44,887 nucleotides of DNA, taken from Ruminococcus sp. GTDB taxonomy: Bacteria; Bacillota; Clostridia; Oscillospirales; Ruminococcaceae. The stretch spans positions 1 to 44,887 of the forward strand of contig JALCDN010000006.1 of NCBI GenBank assembly GCA_022641595.1, read 5' to 3'. Shown piece after piece: positions 1 through 8,806 of the stretch (positions are counted from its first letter, which is position 1; the number at the start of each line of letters is the position of its first letter). The notes below the pieces were generated by a model, which was not told the origin of the DNA, ran no database searches, and saw only the letters and a program-made list of their open reading frames with translations. A program made the position numbers and the translations under genes.

Positions 1-108
1 TGGGCAATGAAAACATTGAAATACTTTTTATTTTGCGATATTTACTCTGCTTTAGAGTGAATGTCGCTGTTTTTATGCCTGCCAAAATTTTTGAACGTGT
101 TTTACGGG

Positions 109-124
109 GTTTTTAGAGGTGCCC
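109..124. repeat. Solo terminal repeat of the 158-bp MITE family
   Basis: The 16 bases GTTTTTAGAGGTGCCC match the right terminal repeat of the full elements at 11844-12001 and 35381-35538, and are followed by TTATA as in those copies. No convincing interior or left end is visible in bases 1-108, so this is a decayed or divergent copy, or one partly outside the window. Confidence 0.5.
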
Positions 125-166
125 TTATAGCACTTTTAATTTATTTTGACAAGATGGGATGTGCTA

Positions 167-2278
167 TTAGGCGGTCGGATTCATATACTTTTTTACGCTT
201 AAAATGCGCATTGAGTTCAATATAAGAAGCATTGCTGTACCTGAATCTGCAAAAACTGCGAACCACATATTTGCTACTCCAAGTAAGCCAAGTAACAATA
301 CAGCTGCTTTTATTACAAGAGCAAAAATTATATTTTCTCTCACTATAATTGCAGTTTTATCTGCAATTTTTTTTGCTTGAACAGCAGAACTGAGCTTTGA
401 ATTCATAAGAACTACATCAGCAGCTTCCAGAGCCAAATCAGCACCGCTGTTCATTGCAGCTCCAACATCAGCTCCTGCAAGTACGGGGCCATCATTGATA
501 CCGTCACCTATGAACAAAACTGAACCATATTTTTTCCTTATTTTTGCAAGTTCTTGAAGCTTTTCTTCAGGCAGCAACTGTGCACTGAATTCATCAATAT
601 GAACTTTTTCAGCAATTTCACCAGCATTTTGTGTTCTGTCACCCGTAAGCATTGCCGTTTTCAGACCCATTGCCCTGAAACTATCTATAGCTTTGACAGA
701 AGTTTCTTTTATAGTATCTGACACTGTAATTTTTCCTGCCAATACATTGTTAACTGCCACATAAACTATACTTCCAGAACCTAAAGTAGCAGAATTATTG
801 CCAAATTCAATATTATTTTCGTTCATAAGCATAACGTTTCCACAGAGTATGCTCTTATTTTCAAACTCAGCTGCAATTCCTTTACCGGGAATTTCTTTAA
901 CAGCGTCAGTCATTGACGGTTTCTCAATATTGTTTTTCATGCAGTATTTCATAATACTTACTGCAACCGGATGGGTTGAATTCTGCTCGCACATTGCAAC
1001 ATACCTGAGCAATTCTGTTTTCTCAAAATTATTATATGTTTCAATTTCTGTGAGATCAAAAGTTCCGGTAGTAATTGTTCCTGTTTTATCCATTACAACT
1101 GCTTTTACTTTACTCAGTGCCTCAAGTGAATTTCCGCCCTTGAAAAGAATACCAAGTTTGGAAGCAGCACCAATACCTGAGAAAAACGATAATGGTATGC
1201 TTAATACCAATGCGCACGGGCAGCTTATTACAAGAAATGTCAAAGCTGTGTAAATCCAATAGTGTACGTTGCCAGTTACAATTGATGGAATCAGTGCTGT
1301 AAGTGCAGCAATAGAGAGAATTGCAGGTGTATAAATTTTTGCAAACTTAGTTATAAATTTATCAATTTCAGGTTTTGAAGAAGCTGCATTTTCTATTGCC
1401 TCAGCAATTTTTGACATCATAGAGTCCTTTGCCAAAGCTGTAGATCTTATTGTTATTACGTTTGCGGTATTAATACTGCCTGATACAACTGTGTCACCAA
1501 TGTTTGCAGAAACCGGAACGGGTTCACCATTAATAGCAGACATATCAAGCCTTGTATAACCGGAAGTAATAACTCCGTCAACAGGTATCCGCTCACCTGC
1601 TTTAATTCTTATAGTATCACCAATTTTTACCATTTCGGAATCAGACGTAATATATTCACCGTTTACAAGTATATCAGCTGTATTGACCTTTAATTCAGCA
1701 GCAGCAGAAATAGCTTTTCTGCTTTTGTCAACAGCATAATCCTCAAAGACAGAGCCTATTTTAAAAAACAATACAACGCCTACTGCTTCTGAATAGTCGC
1801 CAAGAATAAATGCACCAATTGTAGCAACAGCCATTAAAAAATTTTCATCAAACAAATTATGAGATTTTATACCTTTAAGAGTTCCCAGAAGTATATCATA
1901 TCCAAGCAAAAGATATGACACACCATACAGGCTTGCTGACAATATACGGATATCAATGACATTTGAAGTAATTATTGCAGCTGCATAAAAAACAATTCCG
2001 ATTATGAGAGGTACTAATTTATTTTTAATGCTATGTGAGTGATGATGAACTTCTGCTGAATTATTATCTGACTGTATTATAACCCCGTTTTCTATATTAT
2101 CGCAGATATTCTGCATATGTTTTTCGGTATCAGAACTGATATTTCCTTTGACATGGAGTTTTTTAGTAGCAAACACGAGTACTGCCGATTCTATTTCTTC
2201 AATTTTATTTATTTCGGTTTCAATTTTATTAGCACAATTTGCACAATCGAGATTATTTATTGAATATATTTTCTCCAT
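167..2278 (-). CDS. Zn2+/Cd2+-type heavy-metal P1B ATPase (CadA/ZntA family)
   Basis: A membrane pump that exports divalent heavy metals using ATP. The 703-aa protein is full length for the family. It has an N-terminal HMA domain with metal site DCANC (residues 11-15), a short His-rich segment (78-83), the membrane metal site CPC (353-355), the phosphorylation motif DKTGT (397-401), the HP motif (436-437) and GDGINDGP (591-598). The last membrane helices carry Lys667 and Asp678, the pattern of the Zn/Cd/Pb subgroup rather than Cu pumps. The gene stands alone behind a strong promoter overlapped by a SmtB/ArsR-type palindrome, so metal-induced derepression is likely; no arsR-family gene is in the window. 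Family is certain, metal preference is inferred. Confidence 0.93.
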   Translation of the reverse strand: MEKIYSINNLDCANCANKIETEINKIEEIESAVLVFATKKLHVKGNISSDTEKHMQNICDNIENGVIIQSDNNSAEVHHHSHSIKNKLVPLIIGIVFYAAAIITSNVIDIRILSASLYGVSYLLLGYDILLGTLKGIKSHNLFDENFLMAVATIGAFILGDYSEAVGVVLFFKIGSVFEDYAVDKSRKAISAAAELKVNTADILVNGEYITSDSEMVKIGDTIRIKAGERIPVDGVITSGYTRLDMSAINGEPVPVSANIGDTVVSGSINTANVITIRSTALAKDSMMSKIAEAIENAASSKPEIDKFITKFAKIYTPAILSIAALTALIPSIVTGNVHYWIYTALTFLVISCPCALVLSIPLSFFSGIGAASKLGILFKGGNSLEALSKVKAVVMDKTGTITTGTFDLTEIETYNNFEKTELLRYVAMCEQNSTHPVAVSIMKYCMKNNIEKPSMTDAVKEIPGKGIAAEFENKSILCGNVMLMNENNIEFGNNSATLGSGSIVYVAVNNVLAGKITVSDTIKETSVKAIDSFRAMGLKTAMLTGDRTQNAGEIAEKVHIDEFSAQLLPEEKLQELAKIRKKYGSVLFIGDGINDGPVLAGADVGAAMNSGADLALEAADVVLMNSKLSSAVQAKKIADKTAIIVRENIIFALVIKAAVLLLGLLGVANMWFAVFADSGTAMLLILNSMRILSVKKYMNPTA

Positions 2279-2297
2279 ACAAATACCTCCTCATAAT

Positions 2298-2311
2298 TGA
2301 ACAGTTGTTCA
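2298..2311. promoter_or_regulatory. SmtB/ArsR/CadC-type operator
   Basis: TGAACA-GT-TGTTCA is a perfect 6-bp inverted repeat, within ATTGAACAGTTGTTCATAT. It matches the known binding-site type of ArsR/SmtB metal sensors (CzrA, CadC). It lies just downstream of the -10 box and upstream of the ribosome site of the P-type ATPase gene, where a bound repressor would block transcription. Confidence 0.75.
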
Positions 2312-2318
2312 TATGTTT

Positions 2319-2347
2319 AATATATCACATATTTATGCTGTTGTCAA
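2319..2347 (-). promoter_or_regulatory. Sigma-A promoter of the metal ATPase gene
   Basis: On the minus strand TTGACA (2342-2347), a 17-nt spacer and TATATT (2319-2324). It is close to consensus and is followed directly by the palindromic operator at 2298-2311. Confidence 0.8.
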
Positions 2348-2433
2348 GAGGTATTAACAATTTATATGAGAATTTTTAGAATTTTTCACACAGAATATAT
2401 GTGCTATCGTCTATGAGTATAGTTTCTATGCAA

Positions 2434-3243
2434 TTACATTTCAGAGATTTTTGGTATTTTTATTTTCTGCCCTGGATAAATCGTATCTGATGTAAGAAAA
2501 TTTACTTTTTTTAGTTCCGGATATTTATCGCCGCTTCCCAAATATCGTTCCGATATGCCCCAAAGAGTATCTCCTTTAATTATGGTATAAACTTGTGAAA
2601 TCTGTGCTGATACAGATAAATTCTTATATCCGCTGAGACCTGCTTCTTTTATTGCAGAAGGATAGTCAATGTAGCAATAATTGCAGTCTACTTCGCCATT
2701 TATTCCATTTACACTTGACGTATGACTATATTGCCATACTCCGTGCTGATATTCGTATGATGTTTCATTCACACCAATTTGCGCTACCCAAATTGAATAT
2801 CTGTTTCTTATGTCAGGAGTCAGATACTGTTCAAGAAAAGACATATATGAATAAATGCCTACCCAATATCCGGCATTTTCTATTGTGCTGCAAAATGAAC
2901 TTGCTATTTGTTCTATTATATTTTTACCAAGATTTACCTGAGCATCGCTTTCAATATCCAAATATACTGGATATTCAAATTTCTTGCCTCTTATTACATC
3001 TAAGCAAGCTTGTGCTTCTTCAACAGCTTCCTGAGGCGATAATGCATAGCTATACCAATAGCAGCCACATGGAATATCATTTGCCGCACAGCTTTCATAA
3101 TTCTGCTCAAATAATTCATCTTTCTGAGAAGTCTCTTTTCCATAACCTGCTCTTATTAAAGCAAATTGTATTCCATCTTCCTTAACTTTTTTCCAATCAA
3201 TAGCCCCTTGAAACTTTGACACGTCAACACCTTTTATCTGCAT
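2434..3243 (-). CDS. GH25 lysozyme (endolysin) with C-terminal LysM
   Basis: A muramidase that cleaves the MurNAc-GlcNAc bond of peptidoglycan. The GH25 domain spans about residues 1-200, with acidic residues of the family at Asp7 (GVDVSKFQG) and Asp96/Glu98 (YLDIES). A LysM wall-binding module follows (about 218-264, beginning YTIIKGDTLWGIS). There is no signal peptide, which fits an endolysin released through a holin. The gene starts 2 bp after a small two-helix membrane protein gene, forming a holin-endolysin pair with no other phage genes nearby. Confidence 0.88.
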   Translation of the reverse strand: MQIKGVDVSKFQGAIDWKKVKEDGIQFALIRAGYGKETSQKDELFEQNYESCAANDIPCGCYWYSYALSPQEAVEEAQACLDVIRGKKFEYPVYLDIESDAQVNLGKNIIEQIASSFCSTIENAGYWVGIYSYMSFLEQYLTPDIRNRYSIWVAQIGVNETSYEYQHGVWQYSHTSSVNGINGEVDCNYCYIDYPSAIKEAGLSGYKNLSVSAQISQVYTIIKGDTLWGISERYLGSGDKYPELKKVNFLTSDTIYPGQKIKIPKISEM

Positions 3244-3245
3244 AA

Positions 3246-3434
3246 TTACTCCTCCTTCTCACTTCGTGATCTCTCATGCTGCGTACCAAAATAAAAAGCA
3301 ATTACCGTTGTAAATATCGTTAAGAATTGATCTGAATCAATTCTGCCGGTCAATGACAGTATTGAAAACACTATAGTCAGTGTCAGTGTACATATTGACT
3401 TTACATTGATAAGTCTTATAAATTTGTTTAGCAT
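3246..3434 (-). CDS. Small two-helix membrane protein, probable holin
   Basis: A 62-aa protein with two hydrophobic helices (about residues 10-27 and 33-50) separated by the polar turn GRIDSD, and a charged tail (HERSRSEKEE). This is a common layout for phage-type holins, which form pores that let endolysin reach the wall. The ATG at 3434 is chosen over the GTG at 3443 because the GGAG ribosome site is 10 nt before the ATG but only 1 nt before the GTG. It sits immediately upstream of the GH25 endolysin gene. The holin role is inferred from size, topology and neighbour; no specific holin family is recognised. Confidence 0.6.
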   Translation of the reverse strand: MLNKFIRLINVKSICTLTLTIVFSILSLTGRIDSDQFLTIFTTVIAFYFGTQHERSRSEKEE

Positions 3435-3580
3435 ATAAATCACACTCCGAATAGTATATAATATGCAAAAAATGAAATTACAGTTACTTTAATGCATCAA
3501 GAATTTATAGATTTTATTAGTAGATTATTTCAGAGAGTTTTAATGTAAATAAAGGCAATTTTAAAAAATGAAAATAAAGA

Positions 3581-3632
3581 AATAGCCACACAGGAACACA
3601 ACATATAATTGCTGTTTTTGTGTGACTATTTT
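3581..3632 (-). terminator. Terminator after the CE2 esterase gene
   Basis: Arms 3581-3598 and 3613-3630 form an 18-bp stem with one mismatch and wobble pairs around a 14-nt loop. A T-rich stretch follows on the minus strand. It lies between the esterase operon and the holin gene. Confidence 0.6.
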
Positions 3633-3725
3633 AGTTAAATGCAGTAATTTTAATAGCTTTTTACAACCCAATTTGTTTCGATTCAATTGAGCTGTTAATC
3701 TGAATAATAACTTATAAATTTAATA

Positions 3726-5444
3726 TCAGGCGATTTTCACAAGCTTGATATTTGATAAAGTAACATTATAATAATCTTTTCCACCAAGTTGGAAAACAAT
3801 TTCTGCATCTGCTGTACTTCCCGAACAAATGAACTCTTTTGAATAATGAGCTTTAGATGAAACCGCACTTATTTCGTCCTTAAAAAATTCAGCAGATTTT
3901 GTGGAATTTCTTATTATTACCGGAACAGTTGCATCAACTGTTGATGTATAGTCAAATTCAAGACGATATTTGCCGCCTTTTTTCAATGAAAATTCAGAAA
4001 GAACAGCTTCTATTGCTTCCGGTGACTTGCCGCCTGATACCATATTAATCCAAAATGATTTGTCATATCCCACATAAGAAGCAGCATTGCCACCCATATT
4101 TGAATCAATTTTTACATCATACTTTGCATCAGCTACAACATTTAGTCCAACCTGATCCGATTCAATTCCGAGTACCTGACATATTTTATCGGCAAGAACG
4201 TAAGCACTGTTCTGCTGAGTAACAGCTGACGGGTGCCAATCAGAGCCATATCCGTCCGAAGCGTTCTGCGTAACTGAATGATAGCTCATAATCTTTTTAT
4301 CATTTGCTGCTGTGCTATATTGAGCAACGGATTTTTCCACAAGAGCATATACTTCATCGCAGCCCATTGTTCCAAGCGTACATATAATATAGGAATCAGG
4401 ATTTTTTTCTCTTACTGTTTTGAGGAAAGAAACATAGCCGGCAATAAACTCCTCAGACCTTTTTTCCTTATCTGAAGCTGTAACATAACTTGAGTCATTT
4501 GTTCCGAGATTTATAACCACAACATCATTTTTGTGTTTAGAAAAATCCCAGTCAACCGAATAATCCTTAAACTTACTTACAAGTCCATAGCATGGAGGAA
4601 TAAGGCTTTCAGTATTTTTGTCGCCTGATGATGTATAACCGGAAATAATGCCGTGTCCGCTGTATGATACAGCACTGTAATCGGCATTTAACTTCTGAGC
4701 TGTTAAATATGCATATGATTTTGTGAAGTTCTCCGTAGTTGTTTTAAAAGAATCAGAATTTGAAAGTCCTTCAACACCGTATGCACAAGTAATTGAATCA
4801 CCTATAAATTCTATTGAAAGGTTTTTCTTTTGTACAGGCATAATCGGTATATTTGAATCTGTGTTAACTGATATATTTTTTATTCCGACTGCTCCGTACA
4901 TAGCTTCGGAAAGCAAAATTACCTTTACTTTAACCGATGCTGATTTTTCATTATCAAACAATTGAATTGTTTTTTCATTTGTACTCATAATTGAGTCAGT
5001 GAGCAGCACATCGTTTATATAAACAGCATAGCGTGGTCTATAATTTTCGCCGTTATTTATGCCATCATCACCTGCAATGGTAATCTGAGCTGATTTTCCA
5101 TTTAGCACAAATTCAGATGAAGAACCGCTTTGCGTTAGCCATGTTATATCAGATTTGCGAAGATTACGACCGGTCAATTTCACATTATCCTCCGTTGCCT
5201 GATAATTCTGAACAGAAAATTTTCCTGTTGAAGCCGTCATATATTTTCTTAACTGAACCATATCGAATACATCTGACAAACCGTCATTATTGATATCTTT
5301 AGAAATTCCATCATTTTTGCCAATCACATAGTCATTCAGCAGATTTGCATCGGACGATGTATAAAGAGTCATAGCATTTGATTGTAAGCTTAGAATTGAA
5401 GCAGAAAATACAATGGCTGCTGTAATTGAAACTGTTCTTTTCAT
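3726..5444 (-). CDS. Secreted CE2 SGNH acetyl esterase with N-terminal dockerin and C-terminal CBM-like domain
   Basis: Probably removes acetyl groups from plant polysaccharides such as xylan or mannan. Order: signal peptide (1-24), a dockerin-like segment (about 33-70), the beta-sandwich typical of CE2 (about 80-200), an SGNH hydrolase domain (about 208-425) and a C-terminal beta-sandwich resembling CBM4/9-type modules (about 435-572). Catalytic signatures are GDSITCAYG with Ser217, LGTND (312-316) and SDWHPS with Asp402/His404. Only one good calcium loop is seen in the dockerin (DINNDGLSDVFDMVQLRKYM); the first repeat has no Asp-rich loop. It lies 18 bp after another dockerin-bearing esterase gene and is probably cotranscribed with it. 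Confidence 0.85.
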   Translation of the reverse strand: MKRTVSITAAIVFSASILSLQSNAMTLYTSSDANLLNDYVIGKNDGISKDINNDGLSDVFDMVQLRKYMTASTGKFSVQNYQATEDNVKLTGRNLRKSDITWLTQSGSSSEFVLNGKSAQITIAGDDGINNGENYRPRYAVYINDVLLTDSIMSTNEKTIQLFDNEKSASVKVKVILLSEAMYGAVGIKNISVNTDSNIPIMPVQKKNLSIEFIGDSITCAYGVEGLSNSDSFKTTTENFTKSYAYLTAQKLNADYSAVSYSGHGIISGYTSSGDKNTESLIPPCYGLVSKFKDYSVDWDFSKHKNDVVVINLGTNDSSYVTASDKEKRSEEFIAGYVSFLKTVREKNPDSYIICTLGTMGCDEVYALVEKSVAQYSTAANDKKIMSYHSVTQNASDGYGSDWHPSAVTQQNSAYVLADKICQVLGIESDQVGLNVVADAKYDVKIDSNMGGNAASYVGYDKSFWINMVSGGKSPEAIEAVLSEFSLKKGGKYRLEFDYTSTVDATVPVIIRNSTKSAEFFKDEISAVSSKAHYSKEFICSGSTADAEIVFQLGGKDYYNVTLSNIKLVKIA

Positions 5445-5462
5445 ATTTTTAACCTTCCATTC

Positions 5463-6782
5463 TCACTTGGATAAAAGCAGCTTACGCATAGCGATGACAT
5501 CAAATATATCTACATTGCTATTTTTATCGATATCAGCTGCTTTAAGATTTACAGGTGTATCATTGCAAATAATCCACTTTTGTGTTGCGACTACATCTGA
5601 TATGTCAAATTTTCCATCATTATTAACATCGCCTGATATTTCGCTGTCTGATGAATTTTTATACACATTCTGATACATAGTATCAGCCCATAACTTTCTC
5701 ATTTCTGCATAGCCATCTGAATTTGGATGAACACCGTCACTGCTTAGCATTTCCGGATGCTCTTTAAAGTAAGCGTTAAAATCAGGACCTTTGATTACCT
5801 GAGGATATTCCGAGTAAATCTTATCAACCATAGCATTATAATTATCAAGATAGCTGTTTACATCTTTATTGACTGAATATGGTATTTTAGGTATTACCGG
5901 AATTTTTCCTGCTTTGATTACAGCATCTATCATGTATACAGTATTGGCATAATATTTTTCAGGACCACTCTGATTTCCCCATGCATCATTCGTACCATAT
6001 GCTATGCTAACGTAGTGACCTTTGTAAGCAGACAACCATCTGTCAATATTATTCTTACCGTCAGTACTTGTTATTCCGCCTATACCGCCATTTTCCTGAA
6101 TTGGGAAAAAGCGTGAATCAAGCTCATTCACATATGTTGCAAAGCCTGTTCCGTAGCAATTATTCATTCCGCCAGCGGTAATTGAGTCACCGTAAAAAAT
6201 CCAGCTATCATCAACGCCTTGGGAAACGTTATGTACATCGAAATTTACATTTACAGTTCCACCGCTTTTGCCATCAGCACCAGTTATCTTCATTCTTATC
6301 CAGTTAAAGCCCTTAAAATCAATGATATGCTGACGAGAACTCAGAGTATTTCCTGTTACTGTTTCTACGACTTTCCAGCCATCGGTTGGATATTCGCCGC
6401 CTTTAGCAGCGTTTACTTCTATAGTATAATCAGAAGGTTCGAGATTTCTTGAGACATAATTTCCGATTATATCGAATGAACTTGGGTTATACCAAACAGC
6501 GTCTATAGTTTCTCTTTGTTCAGCAGGAACTCCTGAAAGGTCATACGCAATATAATCTGGAGTACTCGATGACCAAAACGAATAATAGTAATCATCATTT
6601 GCAAATTTAGCATTTGCCTGTGCATTTTCAGAATAAGCAGGAACGTTTCTGCTTATAACCGGGTTTGATGTAATTGCATTCGCATTGATAAGTTGATCAC
6701 TGTTTCTGAAGCAGTTCAAGAAGCTACAGCTCATTGAAACAGCAACAGCAGGAACAATCAGATTTCTGATAAATCTGTTCAT
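5463..6782 (-). CDS. Secreted SGNH/GDSL esterase with C-terminal type I dockerin
   Basis: A cellulosomal esterase, probably acting on acetylated polysaccharide. The start at 6782 is chosen because GAGGGAG lies 8 nt upstream and it opens a signal peptide (about 1-36); an upstream in-frame start at 6890 has no such support. An N-terminal beta-rich domain (about 55-190) precedes the SGNH domain with YGDSITAG (Ser200), YGTND (262-266) and SDGVHP (Asp349/His352). The dockerin (384-438) has two calcium loops, DVNNDGKFDISD and DIDKNSNVDIFD, so cohesin binding is expected. The gene is first of a two-gene operon with the CE2 esterase. The CE family is not certain. Confidence 0.85.
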   Translation of the reverse strand: MNRFIRNLIVPAVAVSMSCSFLNCFRNSDQLINANAITSNPVISRNVPAYSENAQANAKFANDDYYYSFWSSSTPDYIAYDLSGVPAEQRETIDAVWYNPSSFDIIGNYVSRNLEPSDYTIEVNAAKGGEYPTDGWKVVETVTGNTLSSRQHIIDFKGFNWIRMKITGADGKSGGTVNVNFDVHNVSQGVDDSWIFYGDSITAGGMNNCYGTGFATYVNELDSRFFPIQENGGIGGITSTDGKNNIDRWLSAYKGHYVSIAYGTNDAWGNQSGPEKYYANTVYMIDAVIKAGKIPVIPKIPYSVNKDVNSYLDNYNAMVDKIYSEYPQVIKGPDFNAYFKEHPEMLSSDGVHPNSDGYAEMRKLWADTMYQNVYKNSSDSEISGDVNNDGKFDISDVVATQKWIICNDTPVNLKAADIDKNSNVDIFDVIAMRKLLLSK

Positions 6783-6861
6783 AATAAAAACTCCCTCAAA
6801 ATATTTAAAACGATTTATAAAGCCAAGCTTTAAAAATATCAGCGTACTATTGCACATATTT

Positions 6862-6890
6862 ATGATAGCATTGCTCACATAAATTGTCAA
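6862..6890 (-). promoter_or_regulatory. Promoter of the dockerin-esterase operon
   Basis: TTGACA (6885-6890), 17-nt spacer and TATCAT (6862-6867) on the minus strand, about 80 bp upstream of the chosen start codon. The rest of the gap up to the terminator at 6985 shows nothing else. Confidence 0.65.
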
Positions 6891-6984
6891 TAAAAGCAGT
6901 TAAAATTCATATATATTTAATATTTTTTCTAATATAAAGTTGCAATTTGACAGGTTTCAAAATAAAGCAAAGCGTATAATATAG

Positions 6985-7056
6985 TGAAAAAAGCCGTACC
7001 AATAGATATACCGCATACATTTTATCAAAAATATGCATTGTTCTATTGGTACGGCT
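6985..7056 (-). terminator. Terminator of the map-glgX-ykuE-gmk operon
   Basis: Perfect 15-bp arms at 6992-7006 and 7042-7056 (AGCCGTACCAATAGA and its complement) with a 35-nt loop. On the minus strand the stem is followed by CTTTTTTCAC. The loop contains ATGCAT-like internal pairing. Confidence 0.75.
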
Positions 7057-7089
7057 TCTGAATTATATTTTAATGACGCTGTTGCAAGA

Positions 7090-7680
7090 TTAATCATTGT
7101 CAATCATCGACGTAATATATCTTTTTATTTCACAATAGCATTCATCAAAGCTGTTGTTGTTTGAAAATCGTCTGATAATATTTGCGGAAATGAGCTTATT
7201 TTCAGAAAAATCTTCTGAATCAGCAATAAATCTGCGGCAAAGTTCGGCATACTTCGGAGAGCTTTCATTTTGTTCTCTCATAACAGCTCTCATAAGTCGT
7301 ATTCCGTCATCTACTTCAATGTAAATCGGAATTACAACATTGCTGCCAAAATATTCACTTATTTTCAAATATGATTCAAGTGTACCTATGCCGATATAAT
7401 TTTTTGAACCTATATCAATATTATCTTTTGCCGTAAAATAAGTCCAGTTGCCATATATTGTACTATATATTCTTTCCTCAATAATCATATCGTCATCGTG
7501 CATTTTGTCATAAAAGTTTTCATTCACAAAGTGATATTCGCTACCATCAATTTCATGATCTCTTTTTGGACGTGTTGTATAAATAACGATAGTATTGACA
7601 TCTAATTCACTGACAATTTTTCTGTATATTGAGTCTTTTCCTGAAGCACTTTTGCCCATTATATAGAATATATAGTTCAT
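7090..7680 (-). CDS. Guanylate-kinase-like nucleotide kinase
   Basis: A 196-aa protein with the guanylate kinase fold: N-terminal P-loop GKSASGKDS (residues 9-17), the GMP-loop-like YTTRPKRDHEIDGSEYHF and the following IEERIYSTIYGNWTYF. In canonical Gmk the P-loop is GPSGSGKS and the next segment contains EYxxxxNYYGT, so this is a divergent relative. It may phosphorylate GMP or another nucleotide; several Clostridia carry such a second copy beside standard gmk. It is the last gene of a four-gene operon and starts 13 bp after the metallophosphoesterase gene. Fold is confident, substrate is not. Confidence 0.75.
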   Translation of the reverse strand: MNYIFYIMGKSASGKDSIYRKIVSELDVNTIVIYTTRPKRDHEIDGSEYHFVNENFYDKMHDDDMIIEERIYSTIYGNWTYFTAKDNIDIGSKNYIGIGTLESYLKISEYFGSNVVIPIYIEVDDGIRLMRAVMREQNESSPKYAELCRRFIADSEDFSENKLISANIIRRFSNNNSFDECYCEIKRYITSMIDND

Positions 7681-7693
7681 TATTCTTATCCTT

Positions 7694-8794
7694 TTATCTT
7701 GTTTTATATTTTATATTTATCACAACGTATTCAGAGTGACCTTCAGTTCTTATCGGTATTCCCCAGCCTGATACACCTGATGATACAATAGCTGTAAGCT
7801 TACTCATAACTTTACATCCATAATTTAAATCTGAAGTATGAAATGTATCTATAAGAAGACCTGTAGGAAATATCTGACCTGCATGAGTATGTCCGGAAAC
7901 CTGCAAATCAACGCCTTCATTATTTTTTTCGTAAAATTCATCAGGCTGATGATCCATCATAAGTATGAATTTATTTCTATCTGTATTTTTCATAATTTCA
8001 GAAACGGTTTTTCTTTTTACGCTTTTATCATCACGTCCGATAAGTATCATTTCACCATTAATGCATAAGCTCTGATCTTTAAGTATTGATATATTATTAG
8101 ATTCAATAGCACTTTTTAGCTGAGCGTCTGTAAAAGATGGCGATGACGTATAAACAGAACGATCGTGATTACCATACACGAAATAAATTCCATATTTACT
8201 TTTCATATTTGAAAGCAAAGAAAAAATTTCTTTCATTTGAGCGTACGATGTGCGTTCATCAACAATGTCTCCGCATAATAATATTACATCAGGATTTTTT
8301 TGATTTACTTTTCTGACGAGTTTATTTATATATTCCTTATGTACTGTAGTTCCATAATGTATATCGCTTAATAAAACTGCACAATAATCCTTTGACAATT
8401 CTTTCTGTGTAATCAAAGTGTAATCTGTTTCAACAAGATTATGTATATTAAAATAGCCATATAATGTTACGGCAGCAGTACATAGTATTGGAATAATACT
8501 TAACGAGTCAATATATTTAAACGCCTTATGTGATTTAACAGATTTGACAGACTTCAGAAGCCTTGAAAATGGCTTTGCAGATAAATAGAAAACCATAAAA
8601 TGAAAAGCTGTTATCATCCAAAGACTCAGCACTCTGAATACAGGAAGTGCAATCACAGTGCTTAATAAAGCTGTGACAAAATAAAGCCTGCGTTTGCTTT
8701 CGCAAAACAGTGCAGCAGCTTTTTTGACTGCTGATATTACACACATTATCATAAAAATAAAAAATACTGCTAAAGTTACAGACCAAAGAATCAT
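7694..8794 (-). CDS. Membrane metallophosphoesterase (YkuE/YaeI-like)
   Basis: A calcineurin-like phosphoesterase on the end of a membrane anchor. Residues 1-130 contain about four hydrophobic helices. The catalytic domain follows with the metal ligands SDIHYG, CGDIVDE, YGNHDRS and GHTHAGQ, the full set of di-metal motifs. YkuE-type proteins act on phospholipids or the cell envelope and are secreted or membrane-bound; the substrate cannot be read from the sequence. It sits between the glycogen debranching enzyme and the guanylate-kinase-like gene in an operon with gaps of 12-13 bp. Confidence 0.85.
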   Translation of the reverse strand: MILWSVTLAVFFIFMIMCVISAVKKAAALFCESKRRLYFVTALLSTVIALPVFRVLSLWMITAFHFMVFYLSAKPFSRLLKSVKSVKSHKAFKYIDSLSIIPILCTAAVTLYGYFNIHNLVETDYTLITQKELSKDYCAVLLSDIHYGTTVHKEYINKLVRKVNQKNPDVILLCGDIVDERTSYAQMKEIFSLLSNMKSKYGIYFVYGNHDRSVYTSSPSFTDAQLKSAIESNNISILKDQSLCINGEMILIGRDDKSVKRKTVSEIMKNTDRNKFILMMDHQPDEFYEKNNEGVDLQVSGHTHAGQIFPTGLLIDTFHTSDLNYGCKVMSKLTAIVSSGVSGWGIPIRTEGHSEYVVINIKYKTR

Positions 8795-8806
8795 AAAAAC
8801 ACTATC

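Noticed and set aside
798..1253. Open frame on the plus strand opposite the metal ATPase
   Set aside because: It lies wholly antisense to well-conserved P-type ATPase motifs and has no ribosome site or recognisable domain.
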